DNA from: Sinomicrobium sp.
GTDB taxonomy: Bacteria; Bacteroidota; Bacteroidia; Flavobacteriales; Flavobacteriaceae
Reading direction: 5' to 3'
Length of the DNA: 64,000 nt
NCBI GenBank assembly: GCA_029266035.1
Contig: JAJUFH010000004.1
Location: forward strand, 86,466-150,465
The position numbers were made by a program, and so were the translations under genes. The notes beneath the pieces are model-generated. The model was not told the origin of the DNA, ran no database searches, and saw nothing but the letters and a program-made list of their open reading frames with translations. The stretch's first letter is position 1, and every line of letters starts with the position of its first letter. Positions 42,911-51,428 of this stretch are shown here, piece after piece.

Positions 42911-43480
42911 ATGACATCTGAAACCGTTATTAGTATTTTTTTGGGCATCGGACTTGCGGCAAGTACGGGGTTTCGCGTTTTTGTTCCGCTGTTAGTACTC
43001 AGTTTAGCGGCGCATTTTGGGGCGTGGGACCTCAATGAGAACTGGCAGTGGCTTGGCGGATGGCCTGCATTGATTATTCTCGGAGTCGCCGTGGTTGCCG
43101 AAGTGTTTGCTTATTTTATTCCTTGGGTAGACAATCTGCTCGACAGTATAGCACTCCCTTTAGCCGGAGTTGCAGGAACCATGGTGGTGGTTTCCACTCT
43201 TGTAGGCTTAGATCCTGCCATGACTTGGGCGATAGGGCTGATTGCAGGTGGTGGTACGGCTGCCGCCATAAAGGGAGCATCGGTGACCACCAGAGCTACC
43301 TCATCGGTAGCTACTGCTGGTTTTGGTAATTCCATTATTACACTTATAGAGACAGCAGTGTCGGGAGTATTATCCATTTTGGCTGTTGCAGTACCCGTAA
43401 TAGCTATTGTATTTGTCATTTTAATTCTCGTTGTAGTATACCGTTTCTATCGTCGGATTAGACCGCGAAAATCACCTTGA
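42911..43480 (+). CDS. DUF4126 membrane protein
   Basis: The 189-residue protein has about five membrane helices, starting ISIFLGIGLAASTGFRVFVP, which is the DUF4126 signature. The middle contains a Gly/Ala/Thr-rich stretch (GLIAGGGTAAAIKGASVTTR) that repeats the small-residue pattern, and the C-terminus is basic (YRRIRPRKSP). It is presumably an inner-membrane protein; function unknown. It follows the helicase gene by 43 bp. Confidence 0.83.
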   Translation: MTSETVISIFLGIGLAASTGFRVFVPLLVLSLAAHFGAWDLNENWQWLGGWPALIILGVAVVAEVFAYFIPWVDNLLDSIALPLAGVAGTMVVVSTLVGLDPAMTWAIGLIAGGGTAAAIKGASVTTRATSSVATAGFGNSIITLIETAVSGVLSILAVAVPVIAIVFVILILVVVYRFYRRIRPRKSP

Positions 43481-43505
43481 TGCTTTAGGGTGGGGAGAAA
43501 TGTCT

Positions 43506-43513
43506 TAATTTTG
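43506..43513 (+). promoter_or_regulatory. -7 promoter box TAATTTTG of the kdsB operon
   Basis: Exact match to TAnnTTTG, with TTTA 18 bp upstream. It gives a leader of about 115 nt that contains a CCTCAG...CTGAGG hairpin around 43576-43602. Confidence 0.5.
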
Positions 43514-43636
43514 GCCATAAATATGGTTTAGAGCGACTATTTTAACTATAACAGCTGCCGTATTCGTATAGAAACTCCTCAGTTGTTTTTTAATATGCTG
43601 AGGAAGACAAATAACTAAAAACTAACAAGCTAAGCC

Positions 43637-44365
43637 ATGAAGATAATAGCTATGATTCCTGCCCGATATGCGGCAACCCGACTTCCTGGGAAGTTGATGA
43701 AAGACCTCAACGGCAAGCCGGTTATTGTTCGCACTTACGAGGCGACCGTACAAACCGGACTCTTTAGCGAGGTATATGTGGTGACCGATAGTGAGATTAT
43801 TTACAAGGAAATTGTCAACTATGGAGGGAAGGCCATAATGAGTGTAAAAGAACACGAATGCGGAAGCGATAGAATAGCTGAAGCTGTTGCGGAGATGGAT
43901 GTAGATATTGTGGTTAATGTTCAGGGAGACGAACCCTTTACCGAACGAGAAAGTCTGGAAAAAGTAGTCGCAGTTTTTGGGGAAGATAAGAAAAAAGAAA
44001 TCGATTTGGCGTCTTTGATGACTGAGATTACAGACTGGGAAGAAATAAGCAATCCCAATATCGTGAAAGTCATTACAGATCATCAGGGCTTTGCACTTTA
44101 CTTTTCTCGTTCACCTATTCCTTATCCCAGAGCAAAAGACGTAGGGGCGCGCTATTTTAAACACAAGGGCATATACGCTTTTAGGAAAAAAGCAATAGTT
44201 GATTTTTATCACCTGCCTATGTTATCGCTGGAAGCCTCTGAAAAAATAGAAGCGATACGCTATCTGGAATACGGCAAAAAGATAAAAATGGTAGAGACCG
44301 ATGTAGAAGGAGTAGAAATCGATACCCCAGAAGACTTGGAACGAGCGAGACAGTTATGGAAATAA
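43637..44365 (+). CDS. kdsB: CMP-Kdo (or CMP-8-amino-Kdo) synthetase
   Basis: KdsB activates the lipopolysaccharide sugar Kdo with CTP in the cytoplasm. The 242-residue product has [20 protein letters not shown] at the N-terminus and [20 protein letters not shown] with VQGDEPF, the residues that bind CTP and Mg. SPIPYPRA and FRKKAI follow. Because kdnB follows in the same run, the real substrate may be 8-amino-Kdo, as in Shewanella. The stop overlaps the next gene by 10 bp. Confidence 0.94.
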   Translation: MKIIAMIPARYAATRLPGKLMKDLNGKPVIVRTYEATVQTGLFSEVYVVTDSEIIYKEIVNYGGKAIMSVKEHECGSDRIAEAVAEMDVDIVVNVQGDEPFTERESLEKVVAVFGEDKKKEIDLASLMTEITDWEEISNPNIVKVITDHQGFALYFSRSPIPYPRAKDVGARYFKHKGIYAFRKKAIVDFYHLPMLSLEASEKIEAIRYLEYGKKIKMVETDVEGVEIDTPEDLERARQLWK

Positions 44366-45057
44366 ATTACAGCGCTGTAAAGGTTGTCGGTTTTGATGCA
44401 GATGATACGCTGTGGGTAAACGAAACCTACTTCAGGGAGACCGAGCAGAAATTTGCTCGCCTGCTGTCTCGTTATGAGACTGAGAATAAGATAGACCAAG
44501 AATTGTTTAAAGTTGAAATACAAAATCTCGAGCTCTATGGCTACGGAATCAAGGGTTTTGTGTTATCTATGATAGAAAGTGCCATCGATTTGTCGAATGG
44601 GCAGATTTCAACCGCAACCATATCAGAAATTCTGCATCTTGGAAAAGAGATGATATCTAAACCCGTGGAACTGTTGGACGGAGTGAAAGAGGTTTTGGAA
44701 CAGTTGAGCAATACATACCGGCTTATACTGCTTACCAAGGGAGATCTTCTCGATCAGGAGAGAAAGATGGAGCGCTCCGGACTGTCGGAGTATTTTCATC
44801 ATGTGGAGGTACTCAGCGACAAAAAAGAAGAGAATTACCGCAAGCTGTTAGATCACCTGGAAATCTCACCCTCCGAATTTCTCATGGTTGGAAATTCGTT
44901 GAAATCGGATATACTTCCCGTTGTCAATTTGGGAGGATATGCCATACACGTGCCGTTTCACACCACTTGGCTACATGAAACAGTAAGTGAAAATGAGATG
45001 GGTGGAAGATATGATACAGTGAGAAATATTAAAGAGATACTGCGTTATTTGCAGTAG
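44356..45057 (+). CDS. HAD-family hydrolase
   Basis: The 233-residue protein is a haloacid-dehalogenase-type phosphatase. Motif I is FDADDTLW (Asp14, Asp16), motif II LLTKGD, motif III Lys in [10 protein letters not shown], and motif [12 protein letters not shown] helical cap lies between motifs I and II, as in YjjG-like nucleotidases and phosphoglycolate phosphatases. It is not of the small KdsC type. It overlaps kdsB by 10 bp and precedes kdnB by 64 bp, so a role in Kdo8N synthesis is possible but only by position. Confidence 0.88.
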   Translation: MEINYSAVKVVGFDADDTLWVNETYFRETEQKFARLLSRYETENKIDQELFKVEIQNLELYGYGIKGFVLSMIESAIDLSNGQISTATISEILHLGKEMISKPVELLDGVKEVLEQLSNTYRLILLTKGDLLDQERKMERSGLSEYFHHVEVLSDKKEENYRKLLDHLEISPSEFLMVGNSLKSDILPVVNLGGYAIHVPFHTTWLHETVSENEMGGRYDTVRNIKEILRYLQ

Positions 45058-45121
45058 TTACAACAGTTCTTAAGTGGTTTGGATTGAAGTAGAGAAGTGA
45101 AAGAATACAAAAAGCAATTTT

Positions 45122-46201
45122 ATGAAGTTTAAAAATTTCCCGATGGTTCCGAGAGTGGTCTTCGGGCGTGGTAGTTTTGACCAGTTGGAAGAGATTCTTA
45201 CTCCAAAACGAGAAAGCACTAAATCCCCTTTTGTCTTCTTGTTAGACGATGTTTTTAAAGGAAGTTCCCTCGAGCATCGGATTCCGCTTTCCGGAAGTGA
45301 CCGCATAATATATATCAATTCTCTTATTGAACCGAAAACCTCTCAGGTTGACGCTATTAGAGATCAGATAAAAAATAGCAGTGAAGTATTGCCTTCTGGC
45401 ATTATTGGAATAGGAGGAGGTACGGTAATGGATTTGTCAAAAGCAGTAGCCCTGATGCTTACCAACCCAGGCTCATCTGAAAATTATCAGGGCTGGGATC
45501 TAGTGAAACACAGAGCTGTTTTTCACGTAGGAGTACCTACCATAAGTGGAACCGGGGCAGAAGTCTCCAGAACAACAGTGCTTACAGGACCGGAAAAGAA
45601 ACTCGGAATAAACTCTGATTTTACTACTTTCGATCAAGTGGTATTGGATCCGGATCTCACAGTGGGGGTACCGCTCGACCAATGGTTTTACACGGGAATG
45701 GATTGCTATATTCACTGTGTGGAATCTCTTACCGGAACTTATCTCAACGCTTTTAGTCAGAGTTATGGAGAAAAAGCCCAAGAGTTGTGCGATGAGGTGT
45801 TTTTGGGTAACTCACTTTCAGATGAAGTGATGAGAGATAAGTTGATGATGGCCTCCTGGCACGGAGGTATGAGTATAGCCTATTCGCAGGTGGGAGTGGC
45901 ACACGCTATGAGTTACGGATTGTCTTATCTTCTCGGTACAAGACATGGTGTAGGAAATTGTATAGTGTTTAACCAACTTGAGGAATTCTACCCGGAGGGG
46001 GTTAGACAGTTCCGGAAAATGGTAGACAAGCACGGTGTGGAAATTCCAACTGCAGTATGTGCAAATTTAAGTGAGGACGACTTCAATACCATTATAAATG
46101 TTTCTATGGGGATGGTTCCACTATGGGAAAACGCCCTTGGTAAGGATTGGAAAGATATTATAACTCCTCAAAAATTAAGAGGGATGTATGAAAAGATGTA
46201 A
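45122..46201 (+). CDS. kdnB: 3-deoxy-alpha-D-manno-octulosonate 8-oxidase
   Basis: KdnB is a metal-dependent alcohol dehydrogenase-family enzyme that oxidises C8 of Kdo, the first step to 8-amino-Kdo. The 359-residue product closely follows the Shewanella enzyme: MKFKNFPMVPRVVFGRG at the start, IGIGGGTVMDLSKAVALMLT, GVPTISGTGAEVSRTTVLTG, and the metal-binding His pair in QWFYTGMDCYIHCVESLTGT and GVAHAMSYGLSYLLGTRHGV. The partner aminotransferase KdnA is not in this window. It closes the kdsB-HAD-kdnB run and is followed by a strong terminator. Confidence 0.92.
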   Translation: MKFKNFPMVPRVVFGRGSFDQLEEILTPKRESTKSPFVFLLDDVFKGSSLEHRIPLSGSDRIIYINSLIEPKTSQVDAIRDQIKNSSEVLPSGIIGIGGGTVMDLSKAVALMLTNPGSSENYQGWDLVKHRAVFHVGVPTISGTGAEVSRTTVLTGPEKKLGINSDFTTFDQVVLDPDLTVGVPLDQWFYTGMDCYIHCVESLTGTYLNAFSQSYGEKAQELCDEVFLGNSLSDEVMRDKLMMASWHGGMSIAYSQVGVAHAMSYGLSYLLGTRHGVGNCIVFNQLEEFYPEGVRQFRKMVDKHGVEIPTAVCANLSEDDFNTIINVSMGMVPLWENALGKDWKDIITPQKLRGMYEKM

Positions 46202-46220
46202 TTCTGACGATTGCAGAAGA

Positions 46221-46255
46221 AAGGGACGCCTAAAATTTTGGACGTCCCTTTTTTT
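46221..46255 (+). terminator. terminator after kdnB
   Basis: AAGGGACGCC pairs with the later GGACGTCCCTT (with one G-A gap), with AAAATTTT self-pairing at the apex, and runs into seven T residues. Confidence 0.8.
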
Positions 46256-46409
46256 GTGAGATACTTTTCCTGATCGCAATTAAATTCTGTAGATAAAATA
46301 TTTTTATGTAATCATTTGATTTTTAGATTGTAAAAAGGTTATAAACGTTTATAATCGATTACAAGCGAAAGTAAGTAATTAAGTACCGAATAATGGAAAA
46401 ATAGGCATT

Positions 46410-46417
46410 TATGTTTG
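46410..46417 (+). promoter_or_regulatory. -7 promoter box TATGTTTG of ssb
   Basis: Exact match to TAnnTTTG, about 60 bp before the ssb ATG. The leader contains CCTGGAGGCAG, a rare Shine-Dalgarno-like stretch for this window, although it lies 30 bp from the start. Confidence 0.5.
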
Positions 46418-46477
46418 TACAGCCAAAGGGATATACCTGGAGGCAGTATTGATGTCTAACTTTTTAAATACAGTATT

Positions 46478-46810
46478 ATGAATGCAATCAGAAACAAGGT
46501 TCAGTTAATTGGAAGGTTGGGGCAAGATCCCGAGTATGTGAGCTTTAAAGACGGGAATCGCATGGCGCGTTTCTCCCTGGCTACCGACGACAGTTACAAA
46601 GACAAAGACGGTAAGAAAGTAGACCGCACGCATTGGCACAATGTGGTGGTGAGAGGTGGATTGGTAAATGTGGTGGAAAGCTATGTAAACAAGGGCAAGG
46701 AAATTGCCGTAGAGGGCAAGCTGACTACCCGATCCTGGCAAGATAATGAGGGGAAGCGACATTATATGACCGAGATACAGTGCAATGAGTTGCTCTTGTT
46801 AGGAAAATAA
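46478..46810 (+). CDS. ssb: single-stranded DNA-binding protein
   Basis: The 110-residue protein is a single OB-fold SSB: MNAIRNKVQLIGRLGQDPEY, MARFSLATDDSYKD, THWHNVVVRGGLVNVVE and GKLTTRSWQDNEGKRHYMTE. It lacks the long acidic C-terminal tail of replicative SSBs (it ends ELLLLGK), so it is probably the short second paralogue common in Bacteroidetes. It may work with neighbouring recQ, but that gene has its own promoter. Confidence 0.92.
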   Translation: MNAIRNKVQLIGRLGQDPEYVSFKDGNRMARFSLATDDSYKDKDGKKVDRTHWHNVVVRGGLVNVVESYVNKGKEIAVEGKLTTRSWQDNEGKRHYMTEIQCNELLLLGK

Positions 46811-46944
46811 TCTTTTGGTTAGGAATTCTGAAATGTGTCGGGCCCGATCAATTGTGTTGTCTTTTCTTTTTAGGTGTTTTGTCTGCCGCAAAAAGAAGTG
46901 ATAAAGTGGTTAATCGGGCTTGAATACAATCGTAAAAATGTTTA

Positions 46945-46952
46945 TAACTTTG
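46945..46952 (+). promoter_or_regulatory. promoter of recQ, -7 box TAACTTTG
   Basis: Exact match to TAnnTTTG, with TTG at 46920-46922 as a -33 element (22 bp spacer). Only 4 nt separate the box from the ATG at 46957, so the mRNA is predicted to be leaderless. Confidence 0.6.
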
Positions 46953-46956
46953 TGCC

Positions 46957-49059
46957 ATGACCGTTACATCTCAACTCGACACATATCTCAAGAAATATTT
47001 TGGCTACGACGATTTTCGTCCGGGTCAGCAAGCTATCGTAAATCAGATTCTCAGCGGTAATGACGTGCTTGCCGTAATGCCTACGGGTGGTGGTAAATCG
47101 CTGTGTTTTCAATTGCCAGCACTAATACTTGAGGGAACGACTATAGTAGTTTCACCTCTTATCGCATTGATGAAAGATCAGGTAGATGCACTTCGCGCCA
47201 ACGGTGTGGTCGCTGCCTGTTATAACAGCAATCAAACTGCTGAAGATCAATCTGATTTATGGAGAGATTTGAGGGCGGGGATTTTAAAGCTCTTGTACGT
47301 AGCGCCAGAGAGCCTTCAGTATTTGCTTCCGGAACTCGGGCAGCACAAAGTGAGTATGATCGCGGTAGATGAAGCCCATTGTATATCTTCTTGGGGGCAT
47401 GATTTCCGTCCGGCTTACACTCGACTTAAAGACTTGAAGGAGAGGTTTCCTGGAGTTCCTATAGCGGCTTTTACGGCAACTGCCGATTCGGCTACTCGTG
47501 AAGACATACGCTCTCAGTTGGATATTCCGGATGCTTATACCCATATCGCTTCTTTCGACAGGAAGAATATTTTTCTCGAGGTGAGACCCGGAACAGCTCG
47601 TTTAGCACAGATACTTTCTTTTATTCGCGAACGCCCTGACGAGAGTGGCATCGTATACTGCCTGAGTAGAAGGTCTACGGAACAGCTCGCGGCAAAATTG
47701 AGAGATAAAGGGGTGAATGCAGCCGCTTATCATGCGGGAATGACTGCATCAGAGCGAAGCGAGGTACAGGAGAATTTTGTAAATGATCGAGTTCCTATCG
47801 TGGTTGCTACCATAGCCTTTGGGATGGGTATAGACAAAAGCAATGTTCGCTGGGTTATCCATTACAATATGCCTAAAAATGTGGAGGGCTATTACCAGGA
47901 AATAGGTAGGGGTGGTCGAGATGGTTTGCCGGCATATGCCTTATTGTTTTATAGTTATGCCGATGTGATACAACAGCGGAAGTTTATAGAAAATACTCCC
48001 ACAGAGTCGGTACAGTTAGCCAAATTGGAACGCATGCAACAGTTTGCCGAAACCCTGCATTGTAGGAGAGCTACCCTGCTTCACTATTTTGGAGAAAAAT
48101 TGGAAGAAGGGTGTGGTCACTGCGATGTGTGTAAGTCGCCACCCACTTATTTCGACGGCACTGTTCTGGCACAGAAAGTGTGTTCGGCGGTGGCTCGCTT
48201 AAAGGAGCAGGAGGCTCTCGGAATGCTTACCGATGTGCTGAGAGGGGCACAGAACGCTGCGGTTTTTGACAAAGGGTACGAACAGCTAAAAACCTATGGT
48301 GCCGCAAGGGATATTTCCTGGAAGCAACTGCAGCAGTACATTGTTCAGATGGTAAATCAGGGGATACTCGAGGTTTGCTTTCAGGAACACGGGCGCTTGC
48401 TGCTTACGGATGTGGCTAAGGAGGTACTCTTTAAGGGGAGAAAGGTAAAACTGGCACATGTAGAAAGGTCTTCTCCTGCTGCTAAGAAAAAGAAGGCCTT
48501 GCAATCGGATAGTGAGAAGAAAAGAGAAGAGGGGCTTTTTGCACGTCTCAAAAAACTGAGGTCTGAGATTGCTGTAGAGGAAAATATGCCTGCCTATATC
48601 ATTTTTAACGACGCATCTTTGAAAGATATGGAGGCCAAGTGTCCTTCAAGCAGGGATGAGTTCGCACAGGTATTAGGTGTAGGGCAGACCAAACTGGAAA
48701 AGTACGCCTCCCGTTTTCTGGAGGTTATAGCCGTCTACAAAGAAGAGCAACACAAGAAATTACCCACAGAAGACCAAACTTATTCGCTTTACAAGCAGGG
48801 ATATGAGATTGGCGATATCGCAGAAAAAAGAGGGCTGAAAGTGGATACTATTATGGGGCATTTGCTGAAAAAGCACCAGCAAGGCGAGGCTATCGATTTG
48901 ATGGATTATATCACTCAAGACGAGGTGAAACAACTGAAAGAGGCAAGAGAGGCACTTGAGGTAAAGGATATTCTCAAACCTTATTTCGAATATTTTGAAG
49001 GGGCATTGCCCTATTGGAAAATCAGATTCGGATTGTATCTGATAGCGCAAGAGATGTAA
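46957..49059 (+). CDS. recQ: ATP-dependent DNA helicase RecQ
   Basis: The 700-residue protein is a full RecQ. It has motif 0 FGYDDFRPGQQAI, Walker A MPTGGGKSLCFQLP, Walker B VDEAHCISSWGHDFRP, FTATADSATR, ATIAFGMGIDKSNVR and motif VI QEIGRGGRDG. The zinc site of the RQC domain is HCRRATLLHYFGEKLEEGCG with HCDVC, and an HRDC domain lies at about residues 520-590. A C-terminal extension of about 110 residues holds a helix-turn-helix-like region. It unwinds 3' to 5' in recombination repair. The first in-frame ATG is only 4 nt from the -7 box and no later start fits the conserved N-terminus. Confidence 0.95.
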   Translation: MTVTSQLDTYLKKYFGYDDFRPGQQAIVNQILSGNDVLAVMPTGGGKSLCFQLPALILEGTTIVVSPLIALMKDQVDALRANGVVAACYNSNQTAEDQSDLWRDLRAGILKLLYVAPESLQYLLPELGQHKVSMIAVDEAHCISSWGHDFRPAYTRLKDLKERFPGVPIAAFTATADSATREDIRSQLDIPDAYTHIASFDRKNIFLEVRPGTARLAQILSFIRERPDESGIVYCLSRRSTEQLAAKLRDKGVNAAAYHAGMTASERSEVQENFVNDRVPIVVATIAFGMGIDKSNVRWVIHYNMPKNVEGYYQEIGRGGRDGLPAYALLFYSYADVIQQRKFIENTPTESVQLAKLERMQQFAETLHCRRATLLHYFGEKLEEGCGHCDVCKSPPTYFDGTVLAQKVCSAVARLKEQEALGMLTDVLRGAQNAAVFDKGYEQLKTYGAARDISWKQLQQYIVQMVNQGILEVCFQEHGRLLLTDVAKEVLFKGRKVKLAHVERSSPAAKKKKALQSDSEKKREEGLFARLKKLRSEIAVEENMPAYIIFNDASLKDMEAKCPSSRDEFAQVLGVGQTKLEKYASRFLEVIAVYKEEQHKKLPTEDQTYSLYKQGYEIGDIAEKRGLKVDTIMGHLLKKHQQGEAIDLMDYITQDEVKQLKEAREALEVKDILKPYFEYFEGALPYWKIRFGLYLIAQEM

Positions 49060-49157
49060 GTATTCTCTGATAGATTAGACAATAAACAGCATGACAGCTC
49101 AGCAGCTTTTGTAGGTGGTTTAAAATACGCTTAGAGATGTCGATTGAAGAAAAAAAT

Positions 49158-49199
49158 AAACCCCATATCGGAATCAAAATTTATTCCGATATGGGGTTT
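49158..49199. terminator. bidirectional terminator between recQ and the TlpA-like gene
   Basis: AAACCCCATATCGGAAT (49158-49174) pairs perfectly over 17 bp with ATTCCGATATGGGGTTT (49183-49199). A/T runs flank both sides, so it can serve both converging genes. Confidence 0.85.
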
Positions 49200-49219
49200 T
49201 AAATCTCTTTCTGTATGGA

Positions 49220-50329
49220 TTACATTTCAAAAAGTTCGGCCAATTTGGCTTCGAGGGCATCACCTCTTAAGTCTTTGGCGATAATTTTTCCGTTTTCATC
49301 GAGAATAAATGTGGCGGGGATGGCTCTTACATTGTAGAGTTGTGCTATGGGGTCTTGCCAGAATTTCAGGTTAGACACATGATGCCAGGGAAGCTGATCT
49401 TCAGCAATAGCTTGTTCCCACTCTTCTTTTTTTCGATCGAGAGATACGCCTATAATGCTCAGTCCTTTGTCTTTATATTTTTCGTATAGTTTTACCACAT
49501 TGGGGTTTTCAATCCTACATGGTTTACACCATGCAGCCCAAAAATCGATAATGGTTACTTTACCCTTGATATCGTTTAGGGATAGTTCATTCCCTTCGGG
49601 AGTGGGGGCAGAGAAATCGGGGGCTATAGCACCTATAGATGTCTTGGTAAGGTTTTCAATTCGCTCTGTCAGTCTTTGAGCTACCTTGGTTTGCTTGGTA
49701 TTTTCAGAGAGTCCTGACAGTAGTTCTTTAATCTTTTCAGGGGTTTGTGACTGGGTCATCAACATTCTTTCCAGTATCAGGGCAGAGATATAAGAATCGG
49801 AGTGATTTTCTACAAAATCGAGTTCGTAATCTCCTGCTTCCACCTGAATATCTCCGTAAGCGTCTTGCAAGGTTGCAATAGTTACGGTATCTCTTTCCTG
49901 TGAGGCTTTCATCATCTGTTCGCGCAGGGCTTTTATTTTGTCGCTTATCCCACGTGTTCCCGACATAAATGTATAAAAGTCGTCGTTGGAAGGTGTGCCT
50001 CCTAACTTAGAGTAGTTTAGGCTGTCTTTGTATGCTTCTATTTCAATATTTCCGTTTTCTACAATTACAGGGATATTCCCTATTTGATCTATAATGAGAA
50101 AATGTAATTCAGGAATCTCCGCCTTACCGGTAAATGTAAAGGCTCCGTTCATAACCTCGGTGGTATCTACATCTATAGGCTGACCGTTCTCATCGGTTTT
50201 TTTGAGAAATACCTGTTTACCGTCTTCCAGTCCGTCGGCCTTAACGGTAATGGTATAGTTGTCTTTGCTTTGCTGATCGCAGGCGATTACGGCGAAAGCT
50301 ATTAGAAGTAAAACGCCTAATTTTTTCAT
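49220..50329 (-). CDS. TlpA-like thiol-disulfide reductase lipoprotein
   Basis: The 369-residue lipoprotein has a lipobox ending VIAC (Cys17), a DUF4369 domain at about residues 25-120 (QVFLKKTDENGQPIDVDTTE), a helical middle, and a thioredoxin domain from about residue 235. The domain has GKVTIIDFWAAWCKPCRIEN, the active-site WCKPC near residue 270. It faces the periplasm and should reduce or exchange disulfides, perhaps in cytochrome maturation. A -7 box is at 50356-50363. It converges with recQ. Confidence 0.92.
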   Translation of the reverse strand: MKKLGVLLLIAFAVIACDQQSKDNYTITVKADGLEDGKQVFLKKTDENGQPIDVDTTEVMNGAFTFTGKAEIPELHFLIIDQIGNIPVIVENGNIEIEAYKDSLNYSKLGGTPSNDDFYTFMSGTRGISDKIKALREQMMKASQERDTVTIATLQDAYGDIQVEAGDYELDFVENHSDSYISALILERMLMTQSQTPEKIKELLSGLSENTKQTKVAQRLTERIENLTKTSIGAIAPDFSAPTPEGNELSLNDIKGKVTIIDFWAAWCKPCRIENPNVVKLYEKYKDKGLSIIGVSLDRKKEEWEQAIAEDQLPWHHVSNLKFWQDPIAQLYNVRAIPATFILDENGKIIAKDLRGDALEAKLAELFEM

Positions 50330-50355
50330 AGATACTGAATTTATTGGTTTGGATG

Positions 50356-50363
50356 CAAAGTTA
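50356..50363 (-). promoter_or_regulatory. -7 promoter box TAACTTTG of the TlpA-like gene
   Basis: Exact match to TAnnTTTG, 26 bp before the ATG at 50329. Confidence 0.5.
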
Positions 50364-50430
50364 AAATTTCCAATGGTATAACCTCAGGTTTTGGTATATA
50401 ATTAAAAATGAATAGTTAAAAGTATCCTTA

Positions 50431-51426
50431 TTAGCTTACTAATTGGAGTTGTCTTAAATTCTCATCGATTTGTCTCAGCTCATCTTTGGTGAGTTCTTTT
50501 TCTACGGCTTTGGCATTTTGAACTGCCTGTGTGGCGTTTCGCGCTCCTGCCAAGGCGATGGTAATTCCGGGCTGCTCTAAAGTCCACAACAGCACCAGCT
50601 GACCAAGGCTAAGCCCTTTGCTGTCGGCTATGGGTTTTATGCTGTCTAGAAAGGCGTTGGTACGAATTAGGTTTTCTTCCTTAAAGAACACTCCGGATGC
50701 GCGGTGATCACCTTCGGCAAAGCGATGACCGGGTTTCATTTTTCCTGTGAGTAGTCCGCGTTGCATAGGGCTATAGGCCAAAATACCTTTGCCGTGTTCT
50801 AAGCAGTATGGCACCACATCTTTTTCGATATCCTTGAGCACCATACTATACGGCATTTGGTTGGATGCTAGAGAGATGTGTTTTTCGGCTTCAATCATTT
50901 GTTCAACACTGTAATTGCACACCCCGGCATAACGTACCTTTCCTTGTTGTACAAGCTGGTGTACCGCCTCCATGGTTTCTTGTATAGGAGTGGTCTTGTC
51001 GGGCCAGTGTATTTGATACAGGTCTATATAATCGGTACCTAATCTCTTCAAGCTATCTTCGCATTCTTTGATAATACTGTCTTTTCCTGCGTACTTATAG
51101 ATATCGATATCTTTTCCAGAATTATCCTGACTATGTGATGAAAAATCTCCTTTTGCCAAATCCCATCGCATACCGAATTTAGTGAGTATTTGCACCTTGT
51201 CTCTAGGGATGTCTTTAATGGCTTCTCCCACGATTTCTTCACTGGTTCCCTGTCCGTAAATAGGTGCTGTATCTATAGAAGTCACTCCGGCGTCATAGGA
51301 AGCTTTTATGGCACTAACTGCCTCTTTTCTTTCGGTTCCACCCCACATCCATCCTCCTGCAGCCCATGCTCCGAAGGTAATTACCGATAGATTTAGTTCT
51401 GTATTTCCTAAAGTTCTGTATTTCAT
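50431..51426 (-). CDS. aldo/keto reductase
   Basis: The 331-residue protein is a TIM-barrel aldo/keto reductase. The catalytic tetrad is visible: Asp and Tyr in TSIDTAPIYGQGTSEEIVGE, Lys in VQILTKFG, and His in YIDLYQIHWPDKTTPIQETM. NADPH-binding is by GARNATQAVQNAKA near residue 295. It resembles the YajO/general stress subfamily; the natural carbonyl substrate is unknown. It starts 2 bp after the PQQ-type dehydrogenase gene and is likely cotranscribed with it. Confidence 0.92.
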   Translation of the reverse strand: MKYRTLGNTELNLSVITFGAWAAGGWMWGGTERKEAVSAIKASYDAGVTSIDTAPIYGQGTSEEIVGEAIKDIPRDKVQILTKFGMRWDLAKGDFSSHSQDNSGKDIDIYKYAGKDSIIKECEDSLKRLGTDYIDLYQIHWPDKTTPIQETMEAVHQLVQQGKVRYAGVCNYSVEQMIEAEKHISLASNQMPYSMVLKDIEKDVVPYCLEHGKGILAYSPMQRGLLTGKMKPGHRFAEGDHRASGVFFKEENLIRTNAFLDSIKPIADSKGLSLGQLVLLWTLEQPGITIALAGARNATQAVQNAKAVEKELTKDELRQIDENLRQLQLVS

Positions 51427-51428
51427 TG

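Noticed and set aside
44356..45057. HAD gene as KdsC (Kdo-8-phosphate phosphatase)
   Set aside because: KdsC is a small cap-free enzyme of about 180 residues; this one has a clear cap and differs in motif spacing.
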